A stretch of DNA of 64,000 nucleotides from an uncultured Lachnospiraceae bacterium (GCA_937891165.1 CALAEX010000129.1:1-64000), one strand, 5' to 3'. Positions 8,318 to 17,924 are shown, counted from the first letter of the stretch. Made by a program: numbers and translations. Notes: generated from the sequence alone by a model not told the origin.

Positions 8318-9046
8318 TTAATCCTTGTTCATGGAACCTCTAACCAACTTCATAATATCTGTACCACTGTAACCCTGGCGTTTCATCTTCTTAGGTGATT
8401 TGGTTACGGTATAACGATAAGAAGTTACTGAAATTTTGGTTGTTTCATTTTCGATCTCAATGTAATATTTTGGTTTGTGATCTTTTGTTCTGTCAGAACC
8501 ATCTTTTGCTGCAACCATATCTGAGAATACTTTGATAGGGTCGATCAGGAAGATACAAACTTCATTACTCTTATCAAGATTTTTACATTTTGGTGGGCAA
8601 AGATTAGCAACATCTCTGCTATCTGCCACAGACAGCTGTAATACATTTCTAAGCTGTGCGGAATCTCTAAACTGGTTTCTTTCACGTTTGTTGTAGGTAT
8701 ATGGCATTAATGCTGCCCATACAGACTGTTTCAGTCTACCTGATGATTCACTGTCTTCATTTCTGAAGATAGAGAAAATTCCATCTTTTCCATCCTTTGC
8801 ATTACGTCTATTATTGTTTAATGCATTTTCCGGAAGAATTGCCAAAAATGGCACAAATTTTTTACTGAATTTTACAGATGATAAGGTAATCTTCACATCT
8901 TCATCATCTCTGCCTTCTTTTCTTACCGCAGTTGTAAATACATTCAGCTTGTTCTGAAGGAATGTACAAACTTCCTCAGTTGTAAAATGATACTTTTCAA
9001 CAGTTTCGATTGGTGCAATCCCAACCCTGTTCTCAATTCTGGACAT
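8318..9046 (-). CDS. Uncharacterised, probably abundant phage protein (242 aa)
   Basis: No family recognised. The start is well supported by AAAGGAGGAC before the ATG at 9046. Base use is visibly less AT-rich than in neighbouring genes, which often marks highly expressed virion or DNA-binding proteins. The sequence is charged and soluble, with a basic C-terminus (KSPKKMKRQGYSG). A candidate promoter motif (TATATTATTTTA) lies 62 bp upstream on the minus strand and a hairpin terminator lies downstream, so it is an independent unit. Confidence 0.7.
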   Translation of the reverse strand: MSRIENRVGIAPIETVEKYHFTTEEVCTFLQNKLNVFTTAVRKEGRDDEDVKITLSSVKFSKKFVPFLAILPENALNNNRRNAKDGKDGIFSIFRNEDSESSGRLKQSVWAALMPYTYNKRERNQFRDSAQLRNVLQLSVADSRDVANLCPPKCKNLDKSNEVCIFLIDPIKVFSDMVAAKDGSDRTKDHKPKYYIEIENETTKISVTSYRYTVTKSPKKMKRQGYSGTDIMKLVRGSMNKD

Positions 9047-9108
9047 AAACTATGTCCTCCTTTCATAATTTTTATATAATAAAATAACTTAAAGTTATTC
9101 TATATCAA

Positions 9109-9120
9109 TAAAATAATATA
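9109..9120 (-). promoter_or_regulatory. Recurrent promoter-like motif TATATTATTTTA
   Basis: Exact match on the minus strand, 62 bp before the start at 9046. The same 12-mer or a close variant precedes several other genes in the window. Confidence 0.4.
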
Positions 9121-9173
9121 TAACTATATTCAGTTTTTCGATTTAATTATTCTGTTGTCAAATCCATACTTTT

Positions 9174-9824
9174 TTATTTAAAGAAAGCATGTCCTACCTC
9201 ATCCACAAATAATAAGTCTCCATATGGGGACGAAGTTGTACCAGACGCAAAATACAGTGCACCTTCTGTATAGTCTGGCGTATCTTTAAGAAGTGCAAGT
9301 CGCACAGCTTCTTTTGTCATATCTGTCACTTTTACTTTTAAGTAACGCCCATCATTAATAGTACTAGTAGCATTTGGATATGTTAAAGATTCATATACAG
9401 TATCAATTCCACTAAATGCCCCACCAACTTCGGCTCTAGCAATAAATACCTGAGCTACTCTGATTTTACATTTTAAAAGTTGATCATAGGTCAATTCCTT
9501 TCCATTATGAACATAGTGTTCCCCAGTAACTTCAGCTTCTACAATTTTCTCAAATAATAATAACGTCTCATTATCAATATAGAATCTTTGTTCTGGTTTC
9601 TCGAGAACTTTTACTTCATAAACATTTTTGATACCGCGATTTTCTGGAATCTTAATTGGTTCAGAAGCATATACATATGTAGTATGATTATGAATATACT
9701 CTTTCACCTTTGTCTTTAAGACAGTTGTTTCTGGAACTAATGTCACCAATACTACAAGACTTGCATATAACGAATTCGTGATAAACTTGTAAATCTTGGT
9801 AGTATTAATTCTCTTTCGTTTCAT
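9174..9824 (-). CDS. SleB-like cell-wall hydrolase with N-terminal membrane anchor
   Basis: 216 residues from the ATG at 9824, which has AAAGGTG upstream. Basic residues followed by a hydrophobic segment (about 10-27) make a signal anchor. Residues about 80-216 follow the Hydrolase_2/SleB pattern: EKIVEAEVTGEH with the likely catalytic Glu, KIRVAQVFIARAEVGGAF, then YTEGALYFASG and a terminal VGHAFF. This family cleaves peptidoglycan sugar chains during spore germination. In a phage it could help lysis or act in or on the host envelope. It is the second wall hydrolase encoded in this window. Confidence 0.8.
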   Translation of the reverse strand: MKRKRINTTKIYKFITNSLYASLVVLVTLVPETTVLKTKVKEYIHNHTTYVYASEPIKIPENRGIKNVYEVKVLEKPEQRFYIDNETLLLFEKIVEAEVTGEHYVHNGKELTYDQLLKCKIRVAQVFIARAEVGGAFSGIDTVYESLTYPNATSTINDGRYLKVKVTDMTKEAVRLALLKDTPDYTEGALYFASGTTSSPYGDLLFVDEVGHAFFK

Positions 9825-9859
9825 AATAATTTTCACCTTTCTATATTTATGTTTATCCA

Positions 9860-9872
9860 TAAAAATAATATA
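9860..9872 (-). promoter_or_regulatory. Recurrent promoter-like motif TATATTATTTTTA
   Basis: Minus-strand match with one extra T, 36 bp upstream of the SleB-like start at 9824. Confidence 0.35.
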
Positions 9873-9966
9873 TTTTTATTTTGAAAAAGTGAAAATTTAA
9901 CACAAAACAATTCAATAATGTAAAAATAATTATGTTAATTATTGCGAAAGTGAGGTACAAAATCAC

Positions 9967-10977
9967 ATGGCTACTTATAAATTAGTCACAAACGATTCTG
10001 CGGAATATGGTTTGATTGCGTTACCTTTCGAATCTTTACTCGAAAAGAAAGGTATCCAGAAAAGAGTTTTATGTATTCCGTTCTCAGCAGATATTGATAC
10101 ATTAGCGAAAGTTAAAGAAATTTGTTGCGACGAACTTAAAATGTCCAAAATCACTGTTTTTGAAAATGCTATCGAATCTCGTACAGAAAGTGATTACACT
10201 GTTCTTGAACAGATTACAACAGCAGTTTTTGAAAATGAAGATGGCGAAGATACTACAGTTCTTATGGCAAAAGTTTCTCGTTCTACTACAATTCCTGAAC
10301 AGATCATGGAATTAGAAGAAGGTGTTAAAAACTTAACTGCTAAAAATACAGCATTAGAAGAAGCCAAAGTTAATCTTGAAACAAGTGTAAGAGAACTTAC
10401 TAATGCAAAAAATATATTAAACAGTCAAGTTGAAAATTTACAGAGAGCAAACGAAGAATACAGCCAGAGTATGACAGCTGTATACAACTTACAGAATGCA
10501 TTTGCAAATGCATCCGGAAGTTCTGCACTTCTTGCTTATCAGATGAGTTTGATCGATGTTGCTAAAGTTGTAGAAGATAATGATGTTGAAACTTACAAAA
10601 CATTCAAAATCTTACAGAGTAAATACAACTTAGCAAAATATACAGAAATGAATACTGTTACTTCCAAAGCGCACAAAGGCGTAGAAGCTGAATATTCTAT
10701 CTCTGAAGAAAAACAACAGAGATTAATGGCTATGGTTATGATGACTACAATGAATCCTGAATATCAGCCTTCTTGGAATGCAGCAGGTGAAGAATGTAGT
10801 TACGATTGGACATTAGATGAATTACAGGCATTAGCTGCGGATATCGAAGTGGTAATTAGACCATTAGTATCTAAACAGCAGTCTGCCGAATCCTTAATCA
10901 GAGCAGCTAAAACAATTGAAGAAATCGATGTAGTTGATGTTTCTTATGAAGCAACTATTGCGTCTTTCGCCGATTAA
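9967..10977 (+). CDS. Coiled-coil phage protein (336 aa)
   Basis: Function not recognised. Residues about 110-170 form a long heptad-rich coiled coil (MELEEGVKNLTAKNTALEEA and onward), between a globular N-terminus and an acidic alpha-helical C-terminus. The start is supported by GTGAGG upstream. Codon use is relatively GC-rich, suggesting high expression. It has its own promoter region and ends at the hairpin at 10997-11023. A structural or assembly role is plausible but not shown. Confidence 0.65.
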   Translation: MATYKLVTNDSAEYGLIALPFESLLEKKGIQKRVLCIPFSADIDTLAKVKEICCDELKMSKITVFENAIESRTESDYTVLEQITTAVFENEDGEDTTVLMAKVSRSTTIPEQIMELEEGVKNLTAKNTALEEAKVNLETSVRELTNAKNILNSQVENLQRANEEYSQSMTAVYNLQNAFANASGSSALLAYQMSLIDVAKVVEDNDVETYKTFKILQSKYNLAKYTEMNTVTSKAHKGVEAEYSISEEKQQRLMAMVMMTTMNPEYQPSWNAAGEECSYDWTLDELQALAADIEVVIRPLVSKQQSAESLIRAAKTIEEIDVVDVSYEATIASFAD

Positions 10978-10996
10978 TAAATCCTCCATAAGTAAA

Positions 10997-11023
10997 GGAC
11001 TAGGGTTAATTTAACCCTAGTCC
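10997..11023. terminator. Bidirectional hairpin terminator
   Basis: 13-bp inverted repeat GGACTAGGGTTAA / TTAACCCTAGTCC, between the ends of two convergent genes. Confidence 0.8.
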
Positions 11024-11035
11024 ACTTATATTGTA

Positions 11036-12061
11036 TTAGATGTATCTGTCGTGATTTAACTTAACTTGAGTAGTATTGATAGTACAGTAAAGAAGAGTTG
11101 TTTCAATCTTTTCATGTCCAAGTAATACCTGAACCTGTTCTATTGGTACTCCTCTATCAAGTAAGTTAGTCGCGAAAGTTCTCCGAAATCTATGTGGGTG
11201 AACTTCTTCTACTCCAGCTCGTTTTCCAATCTCCCTTACAATAGATTCAACTCCATTTTTCTCAAGTCGATTATATGGATATTTTTTAGTTACAAACAAT
11301 GCTGGGTTAGAATCAATTCTGCTATTAATATAGCGAATTAAATGTACTTTCGATTTTACATCAAAATATATAACTCTTTCTTTAGAACCTTTTCCATAAA
11401 CAATTCCTTCTCTTTGATTAAAGTCTAAATCATTAATATCTAGACCACAAAGCTCAGATACACGAATACCTGTAGAATAAAGAAATTCAATTAATGAAAG
11501 TTCTCTATAATTTCTACAAGCATCTTTAATTCGTTCTAGTTCTTCATCGCTAAAAGGCTTCTTTAATGTCTTTTCCATTTTAATCCGTTTAATTTTTTTA
11601 CAAGGATTTTTAATTGTAAGGTCTTCTGTCTCTAACCAATTGTAAAAAGAGGAAAAAACACGTCTCATGTTGTCTATGGTTATGGAAGAACACTTGTGCT
11701 CTTCTTGGTACTTCATGAGGTAGCCCCTTATGTCAACCGTTCGAATGTCAAATACGTGTTCACTATAATCTGGATCATTGATGAAATTAAACAGCGTATT
11801 ATAATACATTTTTATCGTTTGACTGGAGCACCCCTCGAATCGTTTACTCATTAAATATTCTTTTAATACATTATAATTACTAGCCATGCTAGTATCGGGT
11901 TGTGTTAATAACCCAATTTTTATAGCTTGTTGTTTGAATGGGTCATTAAAGAAATCTTGTTCTTTTCCATTCATTCCCATTATTTCTTCTCTACCTCGTT
12001 TGGATAGATCAGATAATAATTCTTCCACTTCTTGTCGGCTTTTTTCGTACGTATCAAACAT
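11036..12061 (-). CDS. XerC/XerD-like tyrosine recombinase
   Basis: 341 residues. It has an N-terminal SAM-like core-binding domain (about 60-150) and a C-terminal catalytic domain with the full set of residues: Arg200 (TGIRVSEL), Lys227 (GKGSKER), His290 and Arg293 (HPHRFRRTFAT), His316 (LLGHEKIETT) and nucleophile Tyr325. AAAGGAGA precedes the ATG at 12061. There is no adjacent excisionase or attachment site, and the gene stands between two unrelated units rather than in an integration module. It could resolve genome multimers or integrate the phage. It is also the best in-window candidate to act on the 17 palindromic cassette sites; that link is inference. Confidence 0.93.
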   Translation of the reverse strand: MFDTYEKSRQEVEELLSDLSKRGREEIMGMNGKEQDFFNDPFKQQAIKIGLLTQPDTSMASNYNVLKEYLMSKRFEGCSSQTIKMYYNTLFNFINDPDYSEHVFDIRTVDIRGYLMKYQEEHKCSSITIDNMRRVFSSFYNWLETEDLTIKNPCKKIKRIKMEKTLKKPFSDEELERIKDACRNYRELSLIEFLYSTGIRVSELCGLDINDLDFNQREGIVYGKGSKERVIYFDVKSKVHLIRYINSRIDSNPALFVTKKYPYNRLEKNGVESIVREIGKRAGVEEVHPHRFRRTFATNLLDRGVPIEQVQVLLGHEKIETTLLYCTINTTQVKLNHDRYI

Positions 12062-12173
12062 CTTAAATATTTCTCCTTTCTTGAGCTATTTTATATATAC
12101 TCAATATAATAATATGTCATTATTTACAAAAAGTTAATATAAATTGATATAAATTATATAGAAAGGATTATTT

Positions 12174-12569
12174 ATGAGATTATTTATTTTATTATCAATG
12201 ATATTTCTCCATATATTTGATGATTATTATCATCAGGGGAAAAGTTTTCTAGTAGAAGGGAAACAAAAAAGCTGGTGGAATAAAAATTGTCCAAATACCA
12301 AGTATCGATATGATTATTTAATCGTTTTGGTATTACATGCGTTATCATGGTCATTTATGGTTCATATTCCACTAGTGATATTAAGTATTTTGAAAGGGTG
12401 CGATTTATATACACAACTTTCAATTTCAATTATTATACACACTATAATACACGCTATAATAGATAATTTGAAAGCAAATAGATTTAAAATTAATTTGATA
12501 GAAGATCAATTATTTCATATAATACAAATAAAATTAATGTGTATTATATTTTTTAATATTATTTTTTAA
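12174..12569 (+). CDS. DUF3307-like small membrane protein
   Basis: 131 residues with about four hydrophobic segments. FLHIFDDYYHQG near the N-terminus, HALSW mid-way, HAIIDNLKANRF and EDQLFHIIQIK match the conserved His/Asp pattern of the DUF3307 membrane family, whose role is unknown. GAAAGGA precedes the ATG. The next gene (SbcD-like) starts 12 bp later, so they share a transcript. Confidence 0.7.
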   Translation: MRLFILLSMIFLHIFDDYYHQGKSFLVEGKQKSWWNKNCPNTKYRYDYLIVLVLHALSWSFMVHIPLVILSILKGCDLYTQLSISIIIHTIIHAIIDNLKANRFKINLIEDQLFHIIQIKLMCIIFFNIIF

Positions 12570-12581
12570 AGGAAAACTGTT

Positions 12582-13793
12582 ATGAAAAAGAAATATAAAG
12601 GATTAGTTCTTGCTGATTTACATTTCGGTGCTATCGATAGTGATGACATGAAATATCAGTTAAGAGCTAATTTATTTAACGTATTAGAAAGTAAAATGTT
12701 TTTTGATTATATTATTATTGCAGGAGATTTCTGGGATAAGAAGATTTTCTTAAATGATAGAGCAAGTGATGCTGGAATCTGGATGATGAATAAATTGGTC
12801 CAGTATACAAAATGTATCCGTATCGTTTATGGAACAGAATCCCATGAGGTAAATCAATATAATATATTTAATATTTTTGAGGGAAGAAAAGGTCTGGATT
12901 TTAAAATTATAAAATCAGTTTGTGAAGAAGAATTATTTCCAGGTCTTAACGTACTATATCTTCCAGAAGAATATATTAAAGATAAAGATGAGTATTATAA
13001 AGAATACTTCTCACAAAAGAATAAATACGATTATATTTTTGGTCATGGAATTATTGCTGAAGCAATGACTATGATTAAAAAATCTTCTTCAAATAAAGAA
13101 GATAAAGAAAAGAGATTAAAACCAGCAACGTTCACCACGGCTGACTTTAAAAGATGTTGTAGAGGTCAAGTATACTTTGGTCATTATCATGTAAGAAGCA
13201 ATATTCAAGATTGGGTATTCTATGTAGGTAGTTTTACTCGCTGGATACATGGTGAAGAGGAGATGAAGGGGTATTATGAATTATCTTGTGATTTGGAAGA
13301 TGAACCGATTTATTCCTCGGAATTTCACGAGAATTACGATGCCCCTAAGTACAAAACTTACTCTTTCGGGTATGACCATGAGATGTTTACATCGGATGAA
13401 ATGTTAGAAAACTATCTAAAAACTTTAACTAGACTTGCAAATTCTGAAGATTATAAAAAAGTAAAATATATCTTTAATATACCAGAAAACTATTCTAATC
13501 CAGAGTTCTTTATTAATAGTATGAGAGAGAACTTTAGAAATGAACCTAAAGTAACTTGCGAATTTGTAAATGGTTATGTGACTAAGAAAAAGAATACTGA
13601 AGAAAAAGTATTAGAAGAAATTGAAACCAAATACGATTATCTTTTAAATCGAAATCTTTCTGTACCAGATGTACTTAGTAATTATATTGAAGATACAAAT
13701 GGTAAAAAGATTGATGGTGAAAAGATTGCTACATATCTTAATACAGATATTATGAAGTTAATTGAACTTGAAATGGACTATTGTAAAAAATAA
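12582..13793 (+). CDS. sbcD: SbcD/Mre11-like recombination nuclease (gp47-type)
   Basis: 403 residues with a calcineurin-like metallophosphoesterase domain: ADLHFG (Asp12, His14), AGDFWDK (Asp49), GTESHE in the position of the usual GNHD, FGHG and FGHYH (metal His residues), and YVGSF. Homologues (T4 gp47, SbcD, Mre11) pair with an SMC-like ATPase (gp46/SbcC) to trim DNA ends during recombination-dependent replication. The partner is encoded at 29350-31935, not next door. The Asn-to-Glu change in the GNHD position is unusual. RBS AAAGGA; 12 bp after the stop a lipoprotein gene begins. Confidence 0.85.
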   Translation: MKKKYKGLVLADLHFGAIDSDDMKYQLRANLFNVLESKMFFDYIIIAGDFWDKKIFLNDRASDAGIWMMNKLVQYTKCIRIVYGTESHEVNQYNIFNIFEGRKGLDFKIIKSVCEEELFPGLNVLYLPEEYIKDKDEYYKEYFSQKNKYDYIFGHGIIAEAMTMIKKSSSNKEDKEKRLKPATFTTADFKRCCRGQVYFGHYHVRSNIQDWVFYVGSFTRWIHGEEEMKGYYELSCDLEDEPIYSSEFHENYDAPKYKTYSFGYDHEMFTSDEMLENYLKTLTRLANSEDYKKVKYIFNIPENYSNPEFFINSMRENFRNEPKVTCEFVNGYVTKKKNTEEKVLEEIETKYDYLLNRNLSVPDVLSNYIEDTNGKKIDGEKIATYLNTDIMKLIELEMDYCKK

Positions 13794-13805
13794 AGGAGAA
13801 TAAAT

Positions 13806-14108
13806 ATGAAAAAAAGTTTAAATATATTATTATTTATAATATGTATATTTTTATTTGCAAATATACTTGTATCTTGCAGTAATACTGTTACAAATGTTGA
13901 AGCGCATTCTCATGAAGAACTTGAACTTGAATTTATCGACTATCAAGACCTCAAAGATTTAACAAATCATCTAGGTAAAGGTAATATTTTATTAGGAAAT
14001 GCATATCTTTTCAAGGATAATAAAACTGGACAAGAATTTATAGTTTTCAGTAATTATGATCCAATAGCAACTAAAGTTGAATTTGTTTTTGAACGAAAAT
14101 ATGAATAA
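13806..14108 (+). CDS. Putative lipoprotein, DUF6440-like
   Basis: 100 residues. A Lys-rich start, a hydrophobic stretch and the lipobox LVSC (Cys about residue 24) form a lipoprotein signal peptide, so the mature product would be anchored outside the host membrane. The C-terminal half (FKDNKTGQEFIVFSNYDP) resembles small DUF6440-type domains. Phage lipoproteins of this size often block superinfection, so this is a candidate, but that is inference. It shares the operon of the SbcD-like gene and has AAAGGAG as RBS. A terminator follows. Confidence 0.65.
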   Translation: MKKSLNILLFIICIFLFANILVSCSNTVTNVEAHSHEELELEFIDYQDLKDLTNHLGKGNILLGNAYLFKDNKTGQEFIVFSNYDPIATKVEFVFERKYE

Positions 14109-14113
14109 ATAAC

Positions 14114-14142
14114 TCCCTAGTACTAGAAATTAGTACTAGGGA
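14114..14142. terminator. Bidirectional hairpin terminator
   Basis: 12-bp stem TCCCTAGTACTA / TAGTACTAGGGA with loop GAAAT between two convergent genes. Confidence 0.8.
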
Positions 14143-14153
14143 AATTATAAGTC

Positions 14154-16562
14154 TTAAAGCATGTCTGCCATCATACCTTCCATAAAGGAATCGAAATCAG
14201 GAGCAGTTGGAGCTACTGACTCAACCATTGCTATTTCTTCAGGAATCTGCATAAAGTACGATTCTAAACTAGAAAGAACGGATTCAGTCTTTGCTTCCTC
14301 ACTGGTATATTTAGATTCTCCCAAATGGTCTGCCCAATTTTTTAATGCAGTCATATAAGAAGATTTCCATTTTTCAAATGCTTCATTCGGTGTACCATCT
14401 TTTGGATCGTAAGACATCGGTCGAACGTAAATAGATGTCACATCAGCATTTTTGTTTTCATACCAGCCATCAGGTAATGTTTTAAATTCATATTTACCAT
14501 CAAAGGTAATACGAGCTGTGGTATAAAGTTTACCATGGTATACACCATCTTTGTAATTATCTTCTTTAATTCTGGATTTATGATGTCCGGAACAAGAATA
14601 TTTTACTTTATATCCATTTCTTTCTAAGAGAGTAAGTGTTGTTCTGATATCTTCATCAATATCGTGTTTATCTGCTTCAGTTAAATACATCTCTGCAAAT
14701 TCAGAGTTATTTAAAACAGTTTCACAAATAGATTCTTCATCACACTGTATCTTATAAGCTTCTGCTAAAGTATTGGATTTTGCTTCCAATATAGAAGATT
14801 CTACATTTTCATCCATCATAGATTCCATAACATCTGTTACTGCTGTAAGAACTCTATTAGATGGAGCTTCTGTTATCATTCTAGTAGCAACTGTTGGGAA
14901 ATTATGTTGATTCACATAACCCAGAGAAGAATTTAAAGAATCAATTAAGACACCCATTCTATTACCAAAAGATTCACAAATGATAAAACGATTGATAAAA
15001 TCTTTAACTCCCATTTCGAAGTTGTTTTTATCTTCCACATGCTCATCATAAGACTTTAATTCATGACTCCAGTTAGAAATCATTTCTCTAGTTAGTATAA
15101 TCTCTTTCCATTGAGAAGATAGACTTTCTACAGATTCTTTTACTGGTTCTTTTTCTTTTTCTTTCTTCACTTCATTGTAATTTTCAATCGCATGATCGAG
15201 ATTGTTGATAGCCTCTTTCATATCTTCACTAGAAGCATCTTTATTATTCTGAAGTTTGGTAACTTTCTTAGCAGCATCTCTTACATCAGAAGCATCACAT
15301 TTCCTAGCAAAATCTAATTTTTCTTCCAATGTAGATTCCTTTACAACTTCTCCTTTTGAATATTCATAAAAAGCAACGATACCATTTTCTACAGATGTAA
15401 ATTCCACGGTAATTTTAATATCACCCATAGTTTTCACATAATTTAAAATAGTGCCATTTTCTTTTACTGGTTTATAACCGCAAGAAGCAATTGCTGCAGT
15501 TACTGTACTTGGTTCTACCGCCTGATTAGAAAAACTAAATGTATATCGATTCTTTTTGATATTCAGGTTTTTCTTAAAAGATTCTGTAGGATTATTTTCT
15601 ACAGCCATTCTTAAATCTTTCTGTAACTTATCAAAAATCTTTCTAACTTCAGTATCAAACACCATGTTATTTTTATAAACAATACTTTCTAAAGCTAAGA
15701 ATGCCCCAGCACTTCTAAGAGTGTGAATTAACTCTTCTGTAGTAGACTCATTTGTAATGGTAGCATACATCACTGTAGAATTAGAACTGTCTGTTCCATT
15801 TTCTGTATCTTCTACCATACTAGCTTCAGAATTTGTACTTGCTACCATATCTTTGGTATTTACATTTGTCAAATCAATACCAAGGTCCTCGCCTGTCAAA
15901 GGAACCACTGGAGATAAATCTGCAACTTCTTCTGTCATATATCTTGTATTTATAAAATGTTTTAAGATACAAGCATCTTCCAAAGCAATAGAACCGCTAA
16001 GTACATTAGCATCAATTGCTCTTTCATATAAGAAGTTTCTATCTACTCTGTCATCCGGATAAGTAGCATAAAGATTTCTTTCGTATTCAGTGAAACCTTT
16101 TTCACCATTAGATTCTTTATAAATTTTTAATTCAGATTCTAATTTATCAGCAATTTTTGTTGCTTCTTTAGAAACTATGTCATCATTGTCAAAGAATCTA
16201 TCAAATGTATATTCTTTGTAAATGGATTTTCCTTCACTTGCTTTAATTATTTCTTTAAAGGTATTAATAGACTCTCCAAAGAAACCAATATTGTAAGGAA
16301 TAGAATCGATTCCTATAGCCTCTTCAAGGCTTCTATTGTCTAAGACATCTGTAGCCTCAATAGCTATTTCCATCAAAGTATATTCATTACTATTCAATAT
16401 ATTAAGCATGGAAAGTGCTGCTGACTCTGTCAGATATCCCATGGAATAATTTTCACAAATCGAATTCAATAATCTGAATTCTTCTTTTACCATAGCCTCC
16501 ATATATCTACTAGTAAATACTGGTGATTTAGAGGATGGAATCTTATAAATATCAAAATTCAT
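14154..16562 (-). CDS. Large phage protein with C-terminal CSGH-type domain (802 aa)
   Basis: Not recognised as a whole. The first ~450 residues are helical and rich in Glu, Asn and Ser; about 420-480 is Lys/Glu-rich coiled coil (EKEKEPVKES). Near 650 comes LERNGYKVKYSCSGHHKSR followed by FKTLPDGWY. A similar motif set (NKYGFITVASCESHG, then LPDSW) occurs in the protein at 50227-50931, so a shared domain is likely. A head- or tail-associated virion protein is plausible from size and context. GAAGGTGG precedes the ATG at 16562. Confidence 0.6.
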   Translation of the reverse strand: MNFDIYKIPSSKSPVFTSRYMEAMVKEEFRLLNSICENYSMGYLTESAALSMLNILNSNEYTLMEIAIEATDVLDNRSLEEAIGIDSIPYNIGFFGESINTFKEIIKASEGKSIYKEYTFDRFFDNDDIVSKEATKIADKLESELKIYKESNGEKGFTEYERNLYATYPDDRVDRNFLYERAIDANVLSGSIALEDACILKHFINTRYMTEEVADLSPVVPLTGEDLGIDLTNVNTKDMVASTNSEASMVEDTENGTDSSNSTVMYATITNESTTEELIHTLRSAGAFLALESIVYKNNMVFDTEVRKIFDKLQKDLRMAVENNPTESFKKNLNIKKNRYTFSFSNQAVEPSTVTAAIASCGYKPVKENGTILNYVKTMGDIKITVEFTSVENGIVAFYEYSKGEVVKESTLEEKLDFARKCDASDVRDAAKKVTKLQNNKDASSEDMKEAINNLDHAIENYNEVKKEKEKEPVKESVESLSSQWKEIILTREMISNWSHELKSYDEHVEDKNNFEMGVKDFINRFIICESFGNRMGVLIDSLNSSLGYVNQHNFPTVATRMITEAPSNRVLTAVTDVMESMMDENVESSILEAKSNTLAEAYKIQCDEESICETVLNNSEFAEMYLTEADKHDIDEDIRTTLTLLERNGYKVKYSCSGHHKSRIKEDNYKDGVYHGKLYTTARITFDGKYEFKTLPDGWYENKNADVTSIYVRPMSYDPKDGTPNEAFEKWKSSYMTALKNWADHLGESKYTSEEAKTESVLSSLESYFMQIPEEIAMVESVAPTAPDFDSFMEGMMADML

Positions 16563-16833
16563 TATTATTTACCACCTTCCATAGAATTATTAAATTGTTT
16601 CCCACTATATTTTAAGGTAAAACTATAAATAATTATTTTTTATAATATGAAATACATATTAGTAAGAAGAGTGATTTCTTCTATAAACATTCCAAAATGA
16701 CAAAATTGTCCATTTATATTTAATTTATTTTTGCTCATTCTGATTGTTATTTGATTTAGATTGAGTATAGCATTTTAATTAGCTAGTGGGTGATAAATCC
16801 ACTAGCTTCTTCCTTTTTGTCTTATATAGCAAA
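16563..16833. other. Intergenic region before cassette site s2
   Basis: No convincing gene. A 9-bp hairpin AGCTAGTGG / CCACTAGCT (16781-16807) followed by a T-rich run looks like a plus-strand terminator although no plus-strand gene precedes it. It could shield the downstream cassettes from read-through. Confidence 0.4.
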
Positions 16834-16918
16834 GGGGATTGAATTTAGCACAATTAATTTTCTCTATCTCTCGGTAAAACACGGGAGATAGAGAAATCTT
16901 ATTTAACTAAATAGTAAC
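16834..16918 (+). repeat. Palindromic cassette site s2
   Basis: GGGGATTGAATTTAGC, the TTCTCTATCTC / GAGATAGAGAA stem with loop GTAAAACA, then ATTTAACTAAATAGTAAC. TAA in frame before the coding segment. Confidence 0.85.
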
Positions 16919-17368
16919 GTGAGTAAGGTGAAAACATATGTAGGAACTGATGGAAAATTACATTTTGTGAATAGTGCAGGTGCTGATACAGCGCTAAATT
17001 TTAGTAGTGGTGACTCTTTATTCGCTTATTATGCTTGGAACCAAAGTAGTGAATACATGGGCAACAATACACCGTTTAAAACATCTCCTATATATGCGAA
17101 TGATAATTTATTTAATCACGATAGTACAACAATTACAGCAAAACAATCTGTAACTATAAATGGATATATTACTGGATATGAACGTGCCGGTGGAGCTATA
17201 ATATACATATATATAAACAATGTACTCAAACACACGTATAATATTGGTAATGGAGAAGTAGCCAAACCTATAGATACAATATCATTAAATCAAGGTAACA
17301 GCTTGTACTTTATGTATAAAAACACTACATCCAATGTTACTAATTTTTCTATTGTTTTATATGGCTAG
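16919..17368 (+). CDS. Tail-fibre-tip-like cassette (149 aa)
   Basis: Here the residue after LNSN is encoded by GTG, giving a possible start (MSKVKTYVGTDGKLHFVNSA), but no Shine-Dalgarno sequence precedes it: the preceding bases are the site itself. After the common block the protein becomes unique (GDSLFAYYAWNQSSEYMG…), beta-rich and aromatic. The frame is also open upstream through LNSN to a TAA, as in the startless copies. A second cassette follows 40 bp downstream in the same orientation. Confidence 0.65.
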   Translation: MSKVKTYVGTDGKLHFVNSAGADTALNFSSGDSLFAYYAWNQSSEYMGNNTPFKTSPIYANDNLFNHDSTTITAKQSVTINGYITGYERAGGAIIYIYINNVLKHTYNIGNGEVAKPIDTISLNQGNSLYFMYKNTTSNVTNFSIVLYG

Positions 17369-17408
17369 TACAAACTAAGTAACATATATTTCCAAAATGA
17401 TGATACTT

Positions 17409-17493
17409 GGGAATTGAATTTAGCACAATTAATTTTCTCTATCTCTCGGTAAAACACGGGAGATAGAGAAATCTTACTTAACTAAATAGTAAC
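17409..17493 (+). repeat. Palindromic cassette site s3
   Basis: Same stem and loop as s2; the left edge reads GGGAATTGAATTTAGC. Direct repeat of s2 at a spacing of 575 bp. Confidence 0.85.
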
Positions 17494-17910
17494 GTAACTA
17501 AAGTAAAGACCTATGTAGGAACTGATGGAAAATTACATTTTGTGAATAGTGCAGGTGCTGATACAGCGCTAAATTTTAGTAAAGGAATTGAAAAGATAGC
17601 TAATTTTTCAAATACAAATACTTTAGCTACAAATTTATCTAAAGGATTTTATTTAGTACATTTGACAAAAGCTGATACTATGTTATATGGGGGTATTACT
17701 GTACAACAATCTGAAAGTAATTTATTTCCAAATAATATAATACTATCTAAAACACCAAATGGAACTTATTTCTCTGCTGGTGAAACTTTAAATATATGGG
17801 TGGGGTTATATGGTTCCGGAAATTTATTATGTTCAAGTAATACATCTGTAAGCCCAAATTATATTAATAAAGTATCGGGTGAAGTATATATTGTAAATAC
17901 TAATATTTAA
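17482..17910 (+). CDS. Startless tail-fibre-tip-like cassette
   Basis: Reads LNSNVTKVKTYVGTDGKLHF and the common block from a TAA at 17479-17481, then a unique segment (KGIEKIANFSNTNTLATNLS…) to the TAA at 17908. No ATG or RBS before the common block; only the internal GTG at 17542. The unique part is Asn/Ser/Thr-rich with a predicted beta pattern. It is the second of two tandem cassettes flanked by s2 and s3. Confidence 0.65.
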   Translation, partial: LNSNVTKVKTYVGTDGKLHFVNSAGADTALNFSKGIEKIANFSNTNTLATNLSKGFYLVHLTKADTMLYGGITVQQSESNLFPNNIILSKTPNGTYFSAGETLNIWVGLYGSGNLLCSSNTSVSPNYINKVSGEVYIVNTNI

Positions 17911-17924
17911 ATTATAAACAAATT

